64,000 nt of DNA from Corbicula japonica (GCA_038501625.1 JAZAYU010000001.1:8669374-8733373); one strand, 5' to 3'; shown: positions 13,701 through 23,917, numbered from the stretch's first letter. Numbers and translations: made by a program. The notes: generated from the letters alone by a model not told the origin.

Positions 13701-16700
13701 TACTCCTTGGGATATGGCTGTTATCCCATGGGCAAACAGTGTAGATCCAGATCAGCCTGCCCATCTGTGCAGTCTGATCAGGATCTGCACTGTTCCCTTT
13801 TGGTTCAAGGTTTTTTTTCTGACCAATAAGCAATCAGTGTAGATTCAGGTCACACTGCACAGAATAACTTAATTTAAGAACTGAATAACAAACAGTGTAT
13901 GCTCAGATGTGCAGGGTGATCTGGGTTTACTTTGGGCCCAGATGTGACAGATGCTGTTTCTAGAACTAACAGGGTTTATTAGTAAAAACAAATTTAGCAG
14001 TAAAATGTTGATGCTAAAACTGTCATGAACAAATACATGTTAAATAATCATGCCAAATTACATACATGGTTGGTAGCATTGAATTTTTATCAAACAATTA
14101 AGATCATTATATCTTCAAACATTTTCATTTTCCAAAAATATTTTCTTTATTTTCAGAGGGTATATCAGCATCTCGTAGCCCAGTGCGTAGCCCCTCCCAC
14201 AGTCCCAGCCCGTCTTTCAGTATGGTGGAACAGCACGAGGGACATCTTACTGTAACAGGATTGAGGAAAAATCTATCCAACAAATCTTTACAGGTAAAGC
14301 AGTAAACTAAACATGCCATAGAGGCATATATATTGAGGATAGAGTTAAATAAAAATAATATGTTCATTTCTGATGTACTTGACTAAATTAGACTTTTTTC
14401 TAGATTTAACTTAAGGTTTCTATGATTAAAATGTTCCAATCCATTGTACTTTCCTTCATCATATGCTAATGGACAAAAGTCTGGTAGGAAGATTGGAACG
14501 TTTTCATGCCAATTTTCAACACATTACTCTACCGACAATAGTGGCTCAAATTCTGAAATTCTGTTTACATTTAATGCATAAAAAAGTCCTATTTCCATTG
14601 ATACCAAATTCATGCCGGTAGAGCAATGGGGATTTTAGATTTCACGCTTTCAAAAGATATTATGGAAAACCATACAGGACAAGACTTTTGTCCATAAGTA
14701 TATTATATTACTGGTACTTTACAGGATGAAGATTCAGATGAGGAGTTCGGGTACCGACAGCCTACATTCAGCCTTGATGACCATGTTGTGATAGAAGCAA
14801 AGGAAAAGGGCAAACAACTCTATGCTGACTTGACTCTTCCTGAAAGGAAGAAAACTCTGGATGACATGGTATGATTGTAGGTTGCCAGTAACCTCCCCTA
14901 GTACATACCTTGTTACACAATTGACAGGATTTATTTTCAGAGCTACTTGTTCTCAAATAGCTTACTCATATATGATCTTTCATTTTGATGTATAAAATGT
15001 TTTTCTAGGATTAAGTGATTTCTTACATGCCAGTGTGTTCCCTTTTCTAATGTTTAAAGATTTATGTGCTCACAAAGTTGGAGGCATGTAGAATTGCGCT
15101 TGTCTGTACATACATATGTCTGCACGTCCCAAAATCTTGTGGCACAAACCTCATCTTGTGGATTTTTTTCAAGCTTGCACAGATTGTCAGGCAGGATCTG
15201 TAGATGGTCATAAAGAATGGCCATTTGTTTATTTCATTTTTGTGGCTAGAACTTCTGATTTACTATCTTGCAGATTTCTTCAAACTTTTATAGATAATTA
15301 GGCAGGATGTGTAGATTTCATAAAGAAAGGGTCATTTCTTGCAAGTGTTTTTACCAGAGGTTATTGGATCTATTAATATTTTAATAATAACATTTTGTGG
15401 CACACACTGCTCATTAATTGTATGGGGATTTATTTCAGACTTGCACAAATGATGATGTTGGATGTGTTGATGGTTGTTGTTTCAATGTTAACTTTTACTT
15501 TGAAAGCCCAAACATTCATCAGTGTACTAGATGAACTACTGGTAACTTCCTGTAGATGTTCTGTACAGGACCGTCACAGTATCACTTTATGTACGTCTAC
15601 ATCATTAGTGATACATGAAGATGAAATAGACAGACAGTCAAAGTATAAAGCAAATTGAATGACACAGCACAAGGACATACAACCAACATAAAGCTGAAAT
15701 AATGTTTCCCCAGCAGTTATGTGTGCTGTATTGTAAATGTATAGAAATATTGCAGGTGACCAAGCTACAAGATACAATAGACAAGGAGTCGGAATCTAAG
15801 GCCGAGTTAATGAAACAGTACCAGGATACAACTGACACGGAGCAGAAACGGATTGTATCACAGCAACTTGAGAAGTGTGATGACAAGATGGAAGCATTAA
15901 TGATGATGATGGTACACTACTGTGCTGGACTACAACACTGTTTAGGTAGGTGTGTCAGGATAAATACTGTGTATAGTTACTGTTCTGGGGAACAGTACAT
16001 GTTTTGATATAGGTGACTATAAGTAAGGGCTGTCAGAAGATGTTCATTTCTGTGCTGGTCTACAGCACTGGTTTGATAGGGGTTTCAGAATGGGTACATT
16101 CCTGTGCCTGGACTTATAAACTGTCTAAATCAGGGGTGTCAAGATAGGTTAATTTCTGTGCTGGACTAGAGCACTGGTTAGATAGGGGTATCAGAATGGA
16201 TAAATTGCTGTTCCGGGACTATAGCACTGTTTAAGTATGGGGTGTCAAGATAGGTTCATTTATGTGCTGGAATTAAGCACTGGTTAGGTAGGGGCGTAAG
16301 AATCCGTATAATGCTGTGCTAGACTACAACCCTGTTTAAATAGGGCATGTCAAGATAGGGAGAGTACTGTGCTTGTCTACACAATAAAGAAAGTGTGCGC
16401 CAGAATAGGTACATTACTATGCTCGTACAACAATGTTTGATGGGTTGTGTCAAGATAGGTACATTACTTGCTGGACGACAGAACTGTTTAAATAGTTGGT
16501 ACATACAATTTAATGCTTTGGTGATCCACAAAAATTAAGTACCGAACTAATACTAATGAATTCACAGAACACTACATTTAGCATAGAGCAAAACCTTTAC
16601 ATTGGTCAGTGGAAGCTGGTATGTCAAAATCTATCAAACACTCTAAAACACTGTATAATTATCTTTATATAAATAGTCTGTTTTTGACAATAATCAGTGC

Positions 16701-16993
16701 CCAAGGTTATAAAACTGAGCATGGAAACCAGTCTCAAATCTCAAGCATCTGATTGGCTGAAATGGCGACTGGTTGCCATTTCAGCCAATCAGATGCTTGA
16801 GATTTGTGACTGGTTTCCAATCTCAGCTTTATAACCTTGGCACATGATGTGAAGATTAATTTGTTTGCTTTATTTATTACCAGACCAAGAAGAAGCTCAT
16901 AAACGGTTACAAGGCCTGGAACCAGTCAGTCTTGATGTTGACAGTGTGGGTACCGATGATGCCGGAATCCAGTTTGTTGTCTCTGATACTTAA
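1731..16993 (+). CDS. PDZD8: PDZD8 (SMP/C2/PDZ/C1 membrane-contact-site protein), 3' part, 18 exons
   Basis: Exons: 1731-1944, 2739-2842, 3005-3094, 3448-3530, 4211-4292, 5355-5640, 7052-7173, 8189-8299, 9057-9257, 9817-9923, 10610-10792, 11377-11452, 12221-12315, 13343-13491, 14157-14293, 14725-14868, 15756-15945, 16884-16993 (TAA 16991-16993). All phases join, giving 827 residues; the N-terminal membrane anchor and most of the SMP domain lie off the left edge (human PDZD8 is about 1154 residues). Visible order: end of SMP (exon 1), an N-terminal C2-like fold (exons 1-2, GTLSVKVLKCSRLLEL), PDZ (exons 2-5), a Ser/Pro-rich linker (exons 6-7), a second C2 (exons 8-11, DPEWNEEFEF), a C1 zinc finger (exons 12-13, H-x12-C-x2-C-x11-C-x2-C-x4-H-x2-C), a basic Ser/Pro linker (exons 14-15) and a C-terminal coiled coil (exons 17-18). 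This order is specific to PDZD8. In animals the protein sits in the ER and moves lipids at ER-mitochondria and ER-late-endosome contacts, with Rab7 binding through the coiled coil. Intron 4 needs a GC donor. Confidence 0.93.
2584..2718. mobile_element. Family B palindromic MITE
   Basis: About 135 bp fold on themselves. The left arm has GAGACCAGTCTCAAG and TGATTGGCTG; the right arm carries their inverted forms. Its right end is 20 bp before PDZD8 exon 2. Confidence 0.8.
3592..3792. mobile_element. Family A palindromic MITE (TTAA type)
   Basis: It starts TAACCCTTTACTCCATGG and ends GTAAAGGGTTAA. The core contains the diverged dyad around GATCTGGATCTACAC. It lies in PDZD8 intron 4. Confidence 0.8.
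3888..3990 (+). mobile_element. SINE 3' fragment
   Basis: This stretch (GAGTCCTCTGTATCTTGCA, then CTAACACTCTTCTGGAGG and a final AATAAATAAA) matches the reverse complement of about 31700-31812, the 3' half of the complete SINE at 31698-31990. The tRNA-like head is missing, as expected for a 5'-truncated copy. Confidence 0.7.
4436..4618. mobile_element. Inverted-repeat element with 39-bp arms
   Basis: Arms at 4436-4474 and 4580-4618 pair at 35 of 39 positions (AATAAATAGCTTC at the outer end, GGATTTATCAA inside). The spacer holds a short G run and AT-rich DNA. It is probably a small foldback or MITE. No clear target duplication was found. Confidence 0.7.
4619..5354. other. PDZD8 intron 5, rest
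   Basis: AT-rich intron sequence. An open frame at 4641-4892 has no recognisable domain, lies between two well-supported exons and is not called as a gene. Confidence 0.5.
5878..6709. mobile_element. hAT-like non-autonomous transposon with 8-bp TSD
   Basis: The ends are CATACATGCCA (5878-5888) and TGGCATGTATG (6699-6709), an 11-bp perfect terminal inverted repeat. GATATATG flanks both sides (5870-5877 and 6710-6717), an 8-bp target duplication typical of hAT elements. The 832-bp interior has no open frame resembling a transposase. It sits in PDZD8 intron 6. Confidence 0.8.
7419..7493. mobile_element. Family B MITE, left half only
   Basis: GGTTATATAAAATTGAGCATGG and CATCTGATTGGCTGAAATGG are present but the mirror-image half is absent, so the copy is truncated at its centre. 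Confidence 0.7.
8449..8737. repeat. Family E dispersed repeat
   Basis: It opens with a GTCCGTACGTCTGTACGTCC block and continues with TTGTGTGGCATCAGC, GATGATCAAGCAGGATGTGT and AGAGTTATGGCCCTTT. Copies lie at 15.07-15.48 kb and 57.76-58.01 kb. The similar peptides these copies could encode simply reflect the shared DNA. Confidence 0.75.
9342..9492. mobile_element. Family B palindromic MITE
   Basis: GGCCCAGACAATAAAA at the left and TTTCGGGGGCCCA at the right enclose the CAGTCTCCAATC / TCTGATTGG core and its mirror image. PDZD8 intron 9. Confidence 0.7.
10819..11058. mobile_element. Family A palindromic MITE
   Basis: TAACCCATTACTTCATGGG to GGAGTAAAGGGG, with GTGTAGATCCAGATCAGCC and its mirror GGCTGATCTGGATCTACAC. 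PDZD8 intron 11. Confidence 0.85.
11705..11920. mobile_element. Family A palindromic MITE, complete with TTAA both sides
   Basis: It runs from TTAACCCTTTCC to AAAGGGTTAA. The halves are mirror images around GTAGATCCAGATCAGCC. It is a good reference copy for the family. PDZD8 intron 12. Confidence 0.9.
12064..12197. mobile_element. Family B palindromic MITE
   Basis: It runs from GGCCCAAGATCATAAA to TTTGTGATCTTGGGCC, with arms containing CATCTGATTGGCTGAAAT and its mirror. The right end is 23 bp before PDZD8 exon 13, the second C1-domain exon. Confidence 0.85.
12367..12471. mobile_element. Small TIR element (105 bp)
   Basis: The ends are ACAGTTAAACCTG and CAGGTTCAACTGT, inverted repeats matching at 12 of 13 positions. 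The interior repeats AAGCAGCC / GGTGGCTGCTAA motifs. A related fragment (ACAGTTGAATCTGC) is at 24775. Confidence 0.6.
12499..12739. mobile_element. Family A palindromic MITE
   Basis: TTTAACCCTTTACTCC to ATGGAGTAAACG, diverged from the consensus. PDZD8 intron 13. Confidence 0.75.
13537..13683. mobile_element. Family B palindromic MITE, near-perfect copy
   Basis: It runs from GTGCCAAGGTTATAAAGCTG to TTTTATAACCTTAGGCAC. The central junction reads CCATTTCAGCCAATCAGATG after its mirror image, so the two halves are almost identical. Confidence 0.9.
13693..13862. mobile_element. Family A MITE, 3'-truncated
   Basis: The left half (CCTTTACTCCTTGGGATATGG, GTGTAGATCCAGATCAGCC) is intact. The right half breaks off after a single CAGTGTAGATTCAGG. 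Confidence 0.7.
15068..15480. repeat. Family E dispersed repeat, two degenerate copies
   Basis: GGCATGTAGAATTGCGC, then ATGTCTGCACGTCC, CTTGCACAGATTGTCAGGCA and TTTTTACCAGAGGTTAT, followed by a second weaker copy. PDZD8 intron 16. Confidence 0.6.
15910..16510. repeat. Minisatellite of about 53 bp seeded by PDZD8 exon 17 and its donor site
   Basis: The end of exon 17 and the first intron bases (CTACTGTGCTGGACTACAAC ... GTTTAG|GTAGGTGTGTCAGG) form the first unit. Diverged units follow at about 16050, 16108, 16161, 16213, 16266, 16315, 16370, 16421 and 16470, each with TGTGCTGGACTA-, -AGCACTGGTTAGATAGGGG- and -GTCA(A/G)GATAGGTACATT-like blocks. Only the first unit is coding. Confidence 0.85.
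16698..16843. mobile_element. Family B palindromic MITE, near-perfect copy
   Basis: TGCCCAAGGTTATAAAACTG to CTTTATAACCTTGGCA. Mirror halves meet at GGCGACTGGTTGCCATTTC. It ends 40 bp before the last PDZD8 exon. Confidence 0.92.
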
Positions 16994-17280
16994 ACCAATG
17001 GCTTTGACTTTTAAAATTGAAGTTAAAAGTCAATTCTCATCTACTGTTCAGAACAAATACCTAGCCTGATATTTACAGAACATGTTGAGAGTTAAGTTAC
17101 TTTATGTGTTATCTGTCACAAGTTTTGAATAGTTTGCCATCATGTCCTTTTTCATATTTATGAATGATGTATAAACAACCGACTTTACATCGAGGATCAT
17201 ATTGAAGCTAGAACCTAAAATTGTAACCCCCACTGCCAGATACCCTATTTGATATGCTTATCACCACATAAAGGACCACC

Positions 17281-17286
17281 AATAAA
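17281..17286 (+). terminator. Possible PDZD8 polyadenylation signal
   Basis: First AATAAA after the PDZD8 stop, 288 bp downstream. No transcript evidence. Confidence 0.35.
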
Positions 17287-17386
17287 AAGTCCGTGTTTTT
17301 AATATAATTATTATTTGATCAACACTGTGAACAAAATGCTTGATAGAAACATGGACCAGTAAATCGTTTGATTGTTCCTAAACATT

Positions 17387-17610
17387 TTAACCCTTTACTT
17401 TATATATATGGGTTTTATCACATTTGCGAACACTGTAGATCCAGCCAGCATATTCAAGCAATCTGATTAGGATCTAAACTGTTTGCTTCTTGGTCAGAAA
17501 TAACCTAATGATTCGAAAAGTGAACAGTGAAGATCCAGATCAGATTGCATTGATGTGCTGGCTGATCTGGATCTACACTGTTTGCCTATGAATAACAGCC
17601 AAATCCCAAC
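17387..17610. mobile_element. Family A MITE
   Basis: It begins TTAACCCTTTACTT and has the usual mirror halves (CACTGTAGATCC and GGCTGATCTGGATCTACAC). The right terminus is blurred where the next copy abuts. Confidence 0.75.
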
Positions 17611-17835
17611 TCCATATATATGCATTTTTATGCGTGTCCAACCAGTGTAGATCCAGATCAGTTGGCACATTCAGTCTGATCTGATTTGCACTGTTTACAT
17701 CTTGGTCAGATGTAACCAAAAGAATCGAAAAGAGAACAGTGCAGAACCTGGTCAGATGACATAGTTTTGCTGACTGATCTGGATCTACACTGTTCACGCA
17801 TGCAATAAAGGTGTATCTATGGAGTAATGGGTTAG
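17611..17835. mobile_element. Family A MITE abutting the previous copy
   Basis: Starts near CCATATATATGCATTTTTATG and ends TATGGAGTAATGGGTTA. The second of two adjacent copies downstream of PDZD8. Confidence 0.75.
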
Positions 17836-18780
17836 GGTATTTTTTGTCAGGAAAGAACATAGTTTATCCTGATCCATAATATACAGCTTGACATGTGCCT
17901 AGGATGTCCCACTGATTTTTCTACCATCATTTTTGGAAGACATTGTCAGTTCATATTATTCACTGTCCATTGACAATACAGATAGTTTTGTGAACAAAAG
18001 ACAGGAGGTAGGTTATATCAGAAATTTATCTTTAAAAGTGGGTGTATTTCTTGGCAAGATACTGATCAAACATTGGTGATCAAAGACTACATGCGGGTCA
18101 ATGTTTTTATAACACTTTCTTTTTTCATTTTATTTATTACTTACATGTACACAACTTTTTGAAATTTAGACAAGATTTAACAATTCATGTTAATGTTTTC
18201 TTTCCCTATATCATTTTGTTATCTTGTTGTCCATAGCAGTTCTATTGTCAAGCACAATATTTCCATTACATGAAAAATGAAGTAAATGATTTACCAAGTT
18301 TTGCAAACAAAGTTTAACTCATATTTGAAACTGGTGTGTAATAGACTTTATTCAGACGTCATGTTGAAATGTGAATACAACATATTAAAAGTTTTCATCG
18401 CAATCATTTAATGTTGTTATTTTCACTACCTTAATTTTTTTTAATATATTGATTCAGAAACTTTCATTTTTGTTAGATATTAAGAGAGGTGCAATATATT
18501 ATTAATTGGTTTGGTTTTTAGGATTAAGAAGTCAGATTGACTTACATTAATGTTGTTGTTTTGTCCTCATCACAATATCAAAAGACACAGACTTTTTCAA
18601 AAAGCGTTTTTTTTTTGTTGCACAAATATAATCTTGTTGTTAAAATATTTTACCAATTGTTTATTGATTTCATTGATTTTGTTAAAAAATGTTGTCAATA
18701 AGAAACATTACAACTTTATAAAGCTGGAATTCCATGTTGAATGAAAAAATTGACAAACTCTGTAAGGTAGGAAATATGTG
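17836..18780. other. Intergenic AT-rich DNA
   Basis: Downstream of PDZD8. I see no exon, RNA gene or repeat with defined ends. Part may be PDZD8 3' untranslated sequence. Confidence 0.4.
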
Positions 18781-18782
18781 TA

Positions 18783-19180
18783 TACCCTTTAATCCTTAGT
18801 TACACCTTATTGCATGAGCAAAACATGTAGATCCAGATAAAGCAACACAGCCTTGCCATCTGATCAGGATCTACACTGTTTGCTGCTTGATTTATTAGGT
18901 TATTTCTGACCGAAAAGTGAACAGTGGAAATCCTGATTAGACAGCACAAATGTGCCGGCTGATCTGTGCCCAAGGTTATAAAACTGAGCATGGAAACCAG
19001 TCTCAAATCTCAAGCATCTGATTGGCTGAAATGGCGACCAGTCGCCATTTCAGCCAATCAGATGCTTGAGATTTGAGACTGGTTTCCAATCTCAGCTTTA
19101 TAACCTTGGAGCCTGGATATACACTGGTTCCATGTGCAATAAAATGTGTAAACATGTACATGTATATAGAATAAAGTGTT
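18783..19180. mobile_element. Family A MITE split by a family B insertion
   Basis: The left part is 18783-18965 and the right part 19113-19180. The break falls inside the conserved GGCTGATCTGGATCTACAC block, which is interrupted after GCTGATCTG and resumes at TGGATATACACTGG. Confidence 0.8.
18966..19112. mobile_element. Family B palindromic MITE nested in a family A copy
   Basis: GTGCCCAAGGTTATAAAACT to TTATAACCTTGGAGCC, with arms meeting at GGCGACCAGTCGCC. Its position inside a family A copy shows that this B insertion is the younger of the two. Confidence 0.9.
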
Positions 19181-19458
19181 GGCCCATTTTTAGATATCAG
19201 AGTACTATTTGTCATAGTCAAAGTTCATCTGGGTATGTTTTTCATTTATTTACCTCATGCTTTTGATGATTCTATGTAAAACTGTTCAGATATTTGTCAA
19301 GTACTAAACTGTTGCTTTTGCTCGATTGTTTGCTTTAAATAAAAGTAAATATATTGTGTTTGTTTTTAAATGTTGTATCATTTTATTACATTGCTGGAGA
19401 AGGCGGTATTGTAAGCATCATTATTTTATTGAGCATTTTTGTAGAAGCAAATTATTTG

Positions 19459-19888
19459 TTAACCCTTTACTCTATGGATATTGCTTTTATCACATGGATG
19501 ACCAATGTAGATCCACATAAGCCAGCACCCAGATCTATACTGTTAACTTCTTGGTCAGAAATAACCTTAACCCTTTCCTCCGTATGTACTCCTTTTTACA
19601 CATGTGCGACCAGTGTAGATCCAGATCAACCAGCACATCCGTGCCGTCTGATCAGGATCTGCACTGGTCGCATTTTGGTCAGAAATAACCTAAAAAATCA
19701 TAAAGCGAACAGTGCAGATCCTGATCAGACAGCATGGATGTGCTAGCTAATCTGGATCTACACTGGTCGCACATGCGTAAAAGGATTGTAAGGGTTACGG
19801 GAACATCATTGATCCTGATCATTAGGCATAGATGTACTTGCTAATATGGATCTACCTTGTTCGCCGATGCAATAAAAGTCATATTGGT
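19459..19888. mobile_element. Family A MITE split by another family A copy
   Basis: The left part 19459-19570 begins TTAACCCTTTACTC and runs to GGTCAGAAATAACC-TTAA. The right part resumes at about 19798 (CATTGATCCTGATC ... GCAATAAAAGTCATATTGGTTAA). The split is at a TTAA inside the element. Confidence 0.75.
19567..19797. mobile_element. Family A MITE nested in a family A MITE
   Basis: TTAACCCTTTCCTCC to GTAAGGGTTA with conserved mirror halves. The right flank is TTAC instead of TTAA, a single decay step. Confidence 0.8.
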
Positions 19889-20540
19889 TAAAATGTGTGT
19901 GAATTAAAATAAATGCTTGTCACAAAACTAAATATGTACATGACTGTGATTATAACTTTACTACTTTACTTGTTTCTGTATTTGTTCATGTTTTTCAAAC
20001 TTCCAGTCAGTTTTTATAAGATAGTGTGTTATCCAAAATTGCAAGAATATACCAGTACCATTTTACCATACAGAATCGTTTCAAGTGCATCAAATTTAAT
20101 GTAAAAGCTATGGTAAATTTGGTAATTTCTATTGATGGCCTATATATTTTGATGTTATAATAAATTAGTTCATTGATACATATATAAGATAAACTAGATA
20201 CACAAATAAAGGACAGTAATTTGTGACTATCTTCATGTTCTAGTTATGAATTTAGTCCTGAGGTTATTATTTAATCTAGATAAATAAGAAAACTATGTGT
20301 ATGTATATATGCTTGAAAGTTTTAGATAAAACTATGATAACCTGTATAAATTATAAAAACAACTCATGATTTTTTTAATTATAGAACACACTCTATTATT
20401 ACCTTGGTATAAAGTTTATACAGTTTAACTCCTTTTTATTTCAATGGTGTTAATAAGAATAAAACAAAATTATTAGTTACACAAGAGTAACTTTTCAGTG
20501 AGTACTGTTGTCATTTAAGACTTTCCAACTTTCCTGTTTT
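19889..20540. other. Intergenic AT-rich DNA
   Basis: No exon, RNA gene or structured repeat was recognised. Confidence 0.4.
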
Positions 20541-23500
20541 TAGCTCACCTGAGCACTTGTGCTCATGGTGAGCTTTTAGGATCGCCCTGTGTCCGTCGTG
20601 CGTCGTCAGTTTTTGCTTTAAACAACATCTCCTCTTAAACCCCTGGGCCAAAATTGATGAAACTTGCCACGGATGTTCCTTGCATGAAGCTCTTCCAAAG
20701 TTGTTCAAAGAAATCAATTCCATGCAGAACTCTGGTTGCCATGGCAACCGAAAGGAAAAACTTTAAAAATCTTCTTGTCTGAAACCACAAGGCCTAGAGC
20801 TTAGATATTTGGCATTTAGCACCCTCTAGTTGAACTCTACAAAGATTGTTCAAATTATTTCCCTGGGGTCAAAATGGCCCCGCCCCAGGGGTCACTTCAT
20901 TTTATATAGACTTATATAGGAAAAACTTAAAAAATCTTCGTGTCTGAAACCACAAGGCCTAGAGCTTAGATATTTGGCATTTAGCACCCTCTAGTGGAAC
21001 TCTGCAAAGATTGTTCAAATTATTTCCCTGGGGTCAAAATTGGCCCCGCCCCAGGGGTCACTTCATTTTACATAGACTTATATAGGAAAAACTTTAAAAA
21101 TCTTCTTGTCTGAAACCACAAGGCGTAGAGCTTAGATATTTGTCATTTAGCACCCTCTAGTGGAACTCTACAAAGATTGTTGAAATTATTTCCCTGGGGT
21201 CAAAATTGGCCCCGCCCCAGGGGTCACTTCATTTTATATAGACTTGTATAGGAAAAACTTTAAAAATTTTCTTGTCTGAAACCACCAAGCCTAGAGCTTA
21301 GATATTTGGCATTTAGCATCCTCTAGTGGAACTCTACAAAGATTGTTCAAATTATTTCCCTGGGGTCAAAATTGGCCCCGCCCCGAGGTCACTTCATTTT
21401 ACATAGACTTATATAGGAAAAACTTTAAAAATCTTCTTGTCTGAAACCACAAGACCTAGAGCTTAGATATTTGGCATTTAGCACCCTCTAGTGGAACTCT
21501 ACAAATATTATTCAAATTATTTCCCTGGGGTCAAAATTGGCCCCGCCCCAGGGGTCACTTCATTTTATATAGACTTATATAGGAAAAACTTTAAAAACCT
21601 TCTTGTCTGAAACCACAAGGCCTTGAGCTTAAATATTTGGCATTTTGCATCCTCTAGTGGAACTCTACAAAGATTGTTCAAATTATTTCCCTGGGGTCAA
21701 AATTGGCCCCGCCCCAGGGGTCACTTCATTTTACATAGACTTATATAGGAAAAACTTTAAAACTCTTCTTGTCTGAAACCACAAGGCCTAGAGCTTAGAT
21801 ATTTGGCATTTAGCACCCTCTAGTGGAACACTACAAAGATTGTTCAAATTATTTCCCTGGGGTCAAAATTGGCCCCGCCCAAGGGGTCACTTTATTTTAT
21901 ATAGACTTATATAGGAAAAACTTTTTAAAAAATCTTCTTGTCTGAAACCACAAGGCGTAGAGCTTAGATATTTGGCATTTAGCATCCTTTAGTGGAACTC
22001 TACAAAGATTGTTCAAATTATTTCCCTGGGGTCAAAATTGGCCCCGCCCCAGGGGTCACTTCATTTTACATAGACTTATATAGGAAAAACTTTAAAAATC
22101 TTCTTGTCTGAAACCACAAGCCCTAGAGCTTAGATATTTGGCATTTAGCACCCTCTAGTGGAACTCTACAAAGATTGTTCAAATTATTTCCCTGGGGTCA
22201 AAATTGGCCCCGCCCCAGGGGTCACTTCATTTTACATAGACTTATATAGGAAATCTTTAAAATGCTTCTTCTCACAAACCACAATGCGTACAGCTTAGAT
22301 ATTTTGTAAGTAGCATTGTCTACTAAATTTGTTCAAATTATGTCCCCTGGGCCAAAATCTGCCACGCCCTAGGGTTCTCTTGCTTTACATATAGTTATAT
22401 AGGAAAATCATGAAAAACCATTTTCTCCAAAACTAGAGACCCTTTATGTCTACCAAGTTTGTTCAAATTATGTCCCCTGGGCCGAAATTGGCGACGCCCC
22501 AGGGTTCTCTTAGTTTACATTGATTTATATAGGAAAACATGAAAAATCATTTTTCTCGGAAACTAATAGGACTAGACCTTAGATATTTGGTGCTGAGTTT
22601 TGTGTAGAGACCCTTTATCAACTTTGTTTAAAAGTTGGCACTGGGTTCAAAATTGTCCCCGCCCCGGGGGCCCTTAATATGTGAAAAACATAAACTTTCA
22701 AAATCTTTCTACTTGAAACCTCAATGCCTAAAGCTTAGATATTTGGTATGTAGCATTGTCTAGTGGATGTCTACCAAGTCTGTTCAAATTATGTCCCCTG
22801 GGCCAAAATTGGCGACGCCCCAGGGTTCTCTTAGTTTAACTTGATTTATATATGAAAACATGAAAAATCATTTTTCTCGGAAACTAATAGGACTAGACCT
22901 TAGATATTTGGTTTTGAGTATTATTAAGAGACCCTATACCAACTTTGTTTAAATGTTGGCCCTGGGGTCAAAATTGGCTCCGTCCTGGGGGCCCTTAATA
23001 TGTAAAAAAGGAAAACTTTAAAAATCTTCCTACTGGAAACCTCAATGCCTTAAGCTTACATATTTGGTATGTAGCATTGTCTAGTGGATGTCTACCAAGT
23101 TTGTTCAAATTATGTCCCCTGGGCCGAAATTGGCGACGCCCCAGGGTTTTCTTAGTTTACATTGATTTATATAGGAAAACATGAAAAATCATTTTTCTCG
23201 GAAACTAATAGGACTAGACCTTAGATATTTGGTGTTGAGTATTCTGAAGTGACCCTTTACCAACATTAAATGTTGGCCCTGGGGTCAATATTGGCCCTGC
23301 CCCGGGGGCCCTTAATATGTAAAAAAGGCAATTTTTAAAAATCTTCTTACTGGAAACCTCAATGCCTTAAGCTTAGATATTTGGTATGTAGCATTGTCTA
23401 GTGGATATCTTCCAAGTTTGTTCAAATTATGTCCCCTGGGCCAAAATTGGCGATGCCCCAGGGTTCTCTTAGTTTACATTGATTTATATAGGAAAACATA

Positions 23501-23666
23501 AATAATCATTTTTCTCTGAAACTAATGCGACTAGACCTTAGATATTTCGTGTTGAGTATTGTGAAGAGACCCTTTACCAGCATTATTTAAATGTAGGTCC
23601 TGGAGTAAAGCTGAGAGTACTTTTGTACTCAGGTGAGCGATATAGGGCCATCATGGCCCTCTTGTT
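20541..23666. mobile_element. Long tandem-repeat element with hairpin ends (family C, pearl/Helentron-like)
   Basis: It starts with a hairpin (AGCTCACCTGAGCAC ... GTGCTCATGGTGAGCT) followed by a GTCCGTCGTGCGTCGTC block, and ends with GGTGAGCGATATAGGG, a GGGCCATCATGGCCC hairpin and CTCTTGTT. The core has about ten units of 165 bp (22.2 kb and left), each with AAACCACAAGGCCTAGAGC, CCCTCTAGTGGAACTC and a CCCTGGGGTCAAAATTGG block, then diverged units with a 320-bp two-unit period (22.3-23.6 kb). Hairpin-bounded elements with cores of 160-170 bp repeats are known in bivalves (pearl and related elements, non-autonomous Helentron-like). That assignment is inference; no replicase or helicase is encoded. 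Confidence 0.8.
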
Positions 23667-23672
23667 CTTATT

Positions 23673-23917
23673 TTTAAACATTTACTCCATGGAATATAAC
23701 AGTTATCCCATGGGTAAACAGTGTAGATCCAGATCTGCCAGCACATTCATGTAATCTGATCAGGATCCATAATAATTGCTTGTAGATTCATTGGGTAATT
23801 TTTGACAAAGAAGTGACCAGTGAAGATCCAGATTAGATGGCACAGAGGTGCAGGCTGATCATGATCTACACTGGTTACACATGCAAGAAAACCCATATTT
23901 ATAGAACAAGGTGGTTA
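23673..23917. mobile_element. Family A MITE
   Basis: TTAAACATTTACTCCATGG to the GGTGGTTAA end, with core GTGTAGATCCAGATC and mirror. It abuts the family C element. Confidence 0.75.

Noticed and set aside
19354..19746. Open frame of 130 codons
   Set aside because: It runs through two nested family A MITEs and has no protein signature. Frames with similar peptides elsewhere (for example 17573-17860, 18800-19006) come from the same repeat.
20750..22250. Regular direct repeats that might suggest a CRISPR-like array
   Set aside because: Units of about 165 bp are contiguous with no unique spacers, in an animal genome. It is a satellite-type core of a mobile element.
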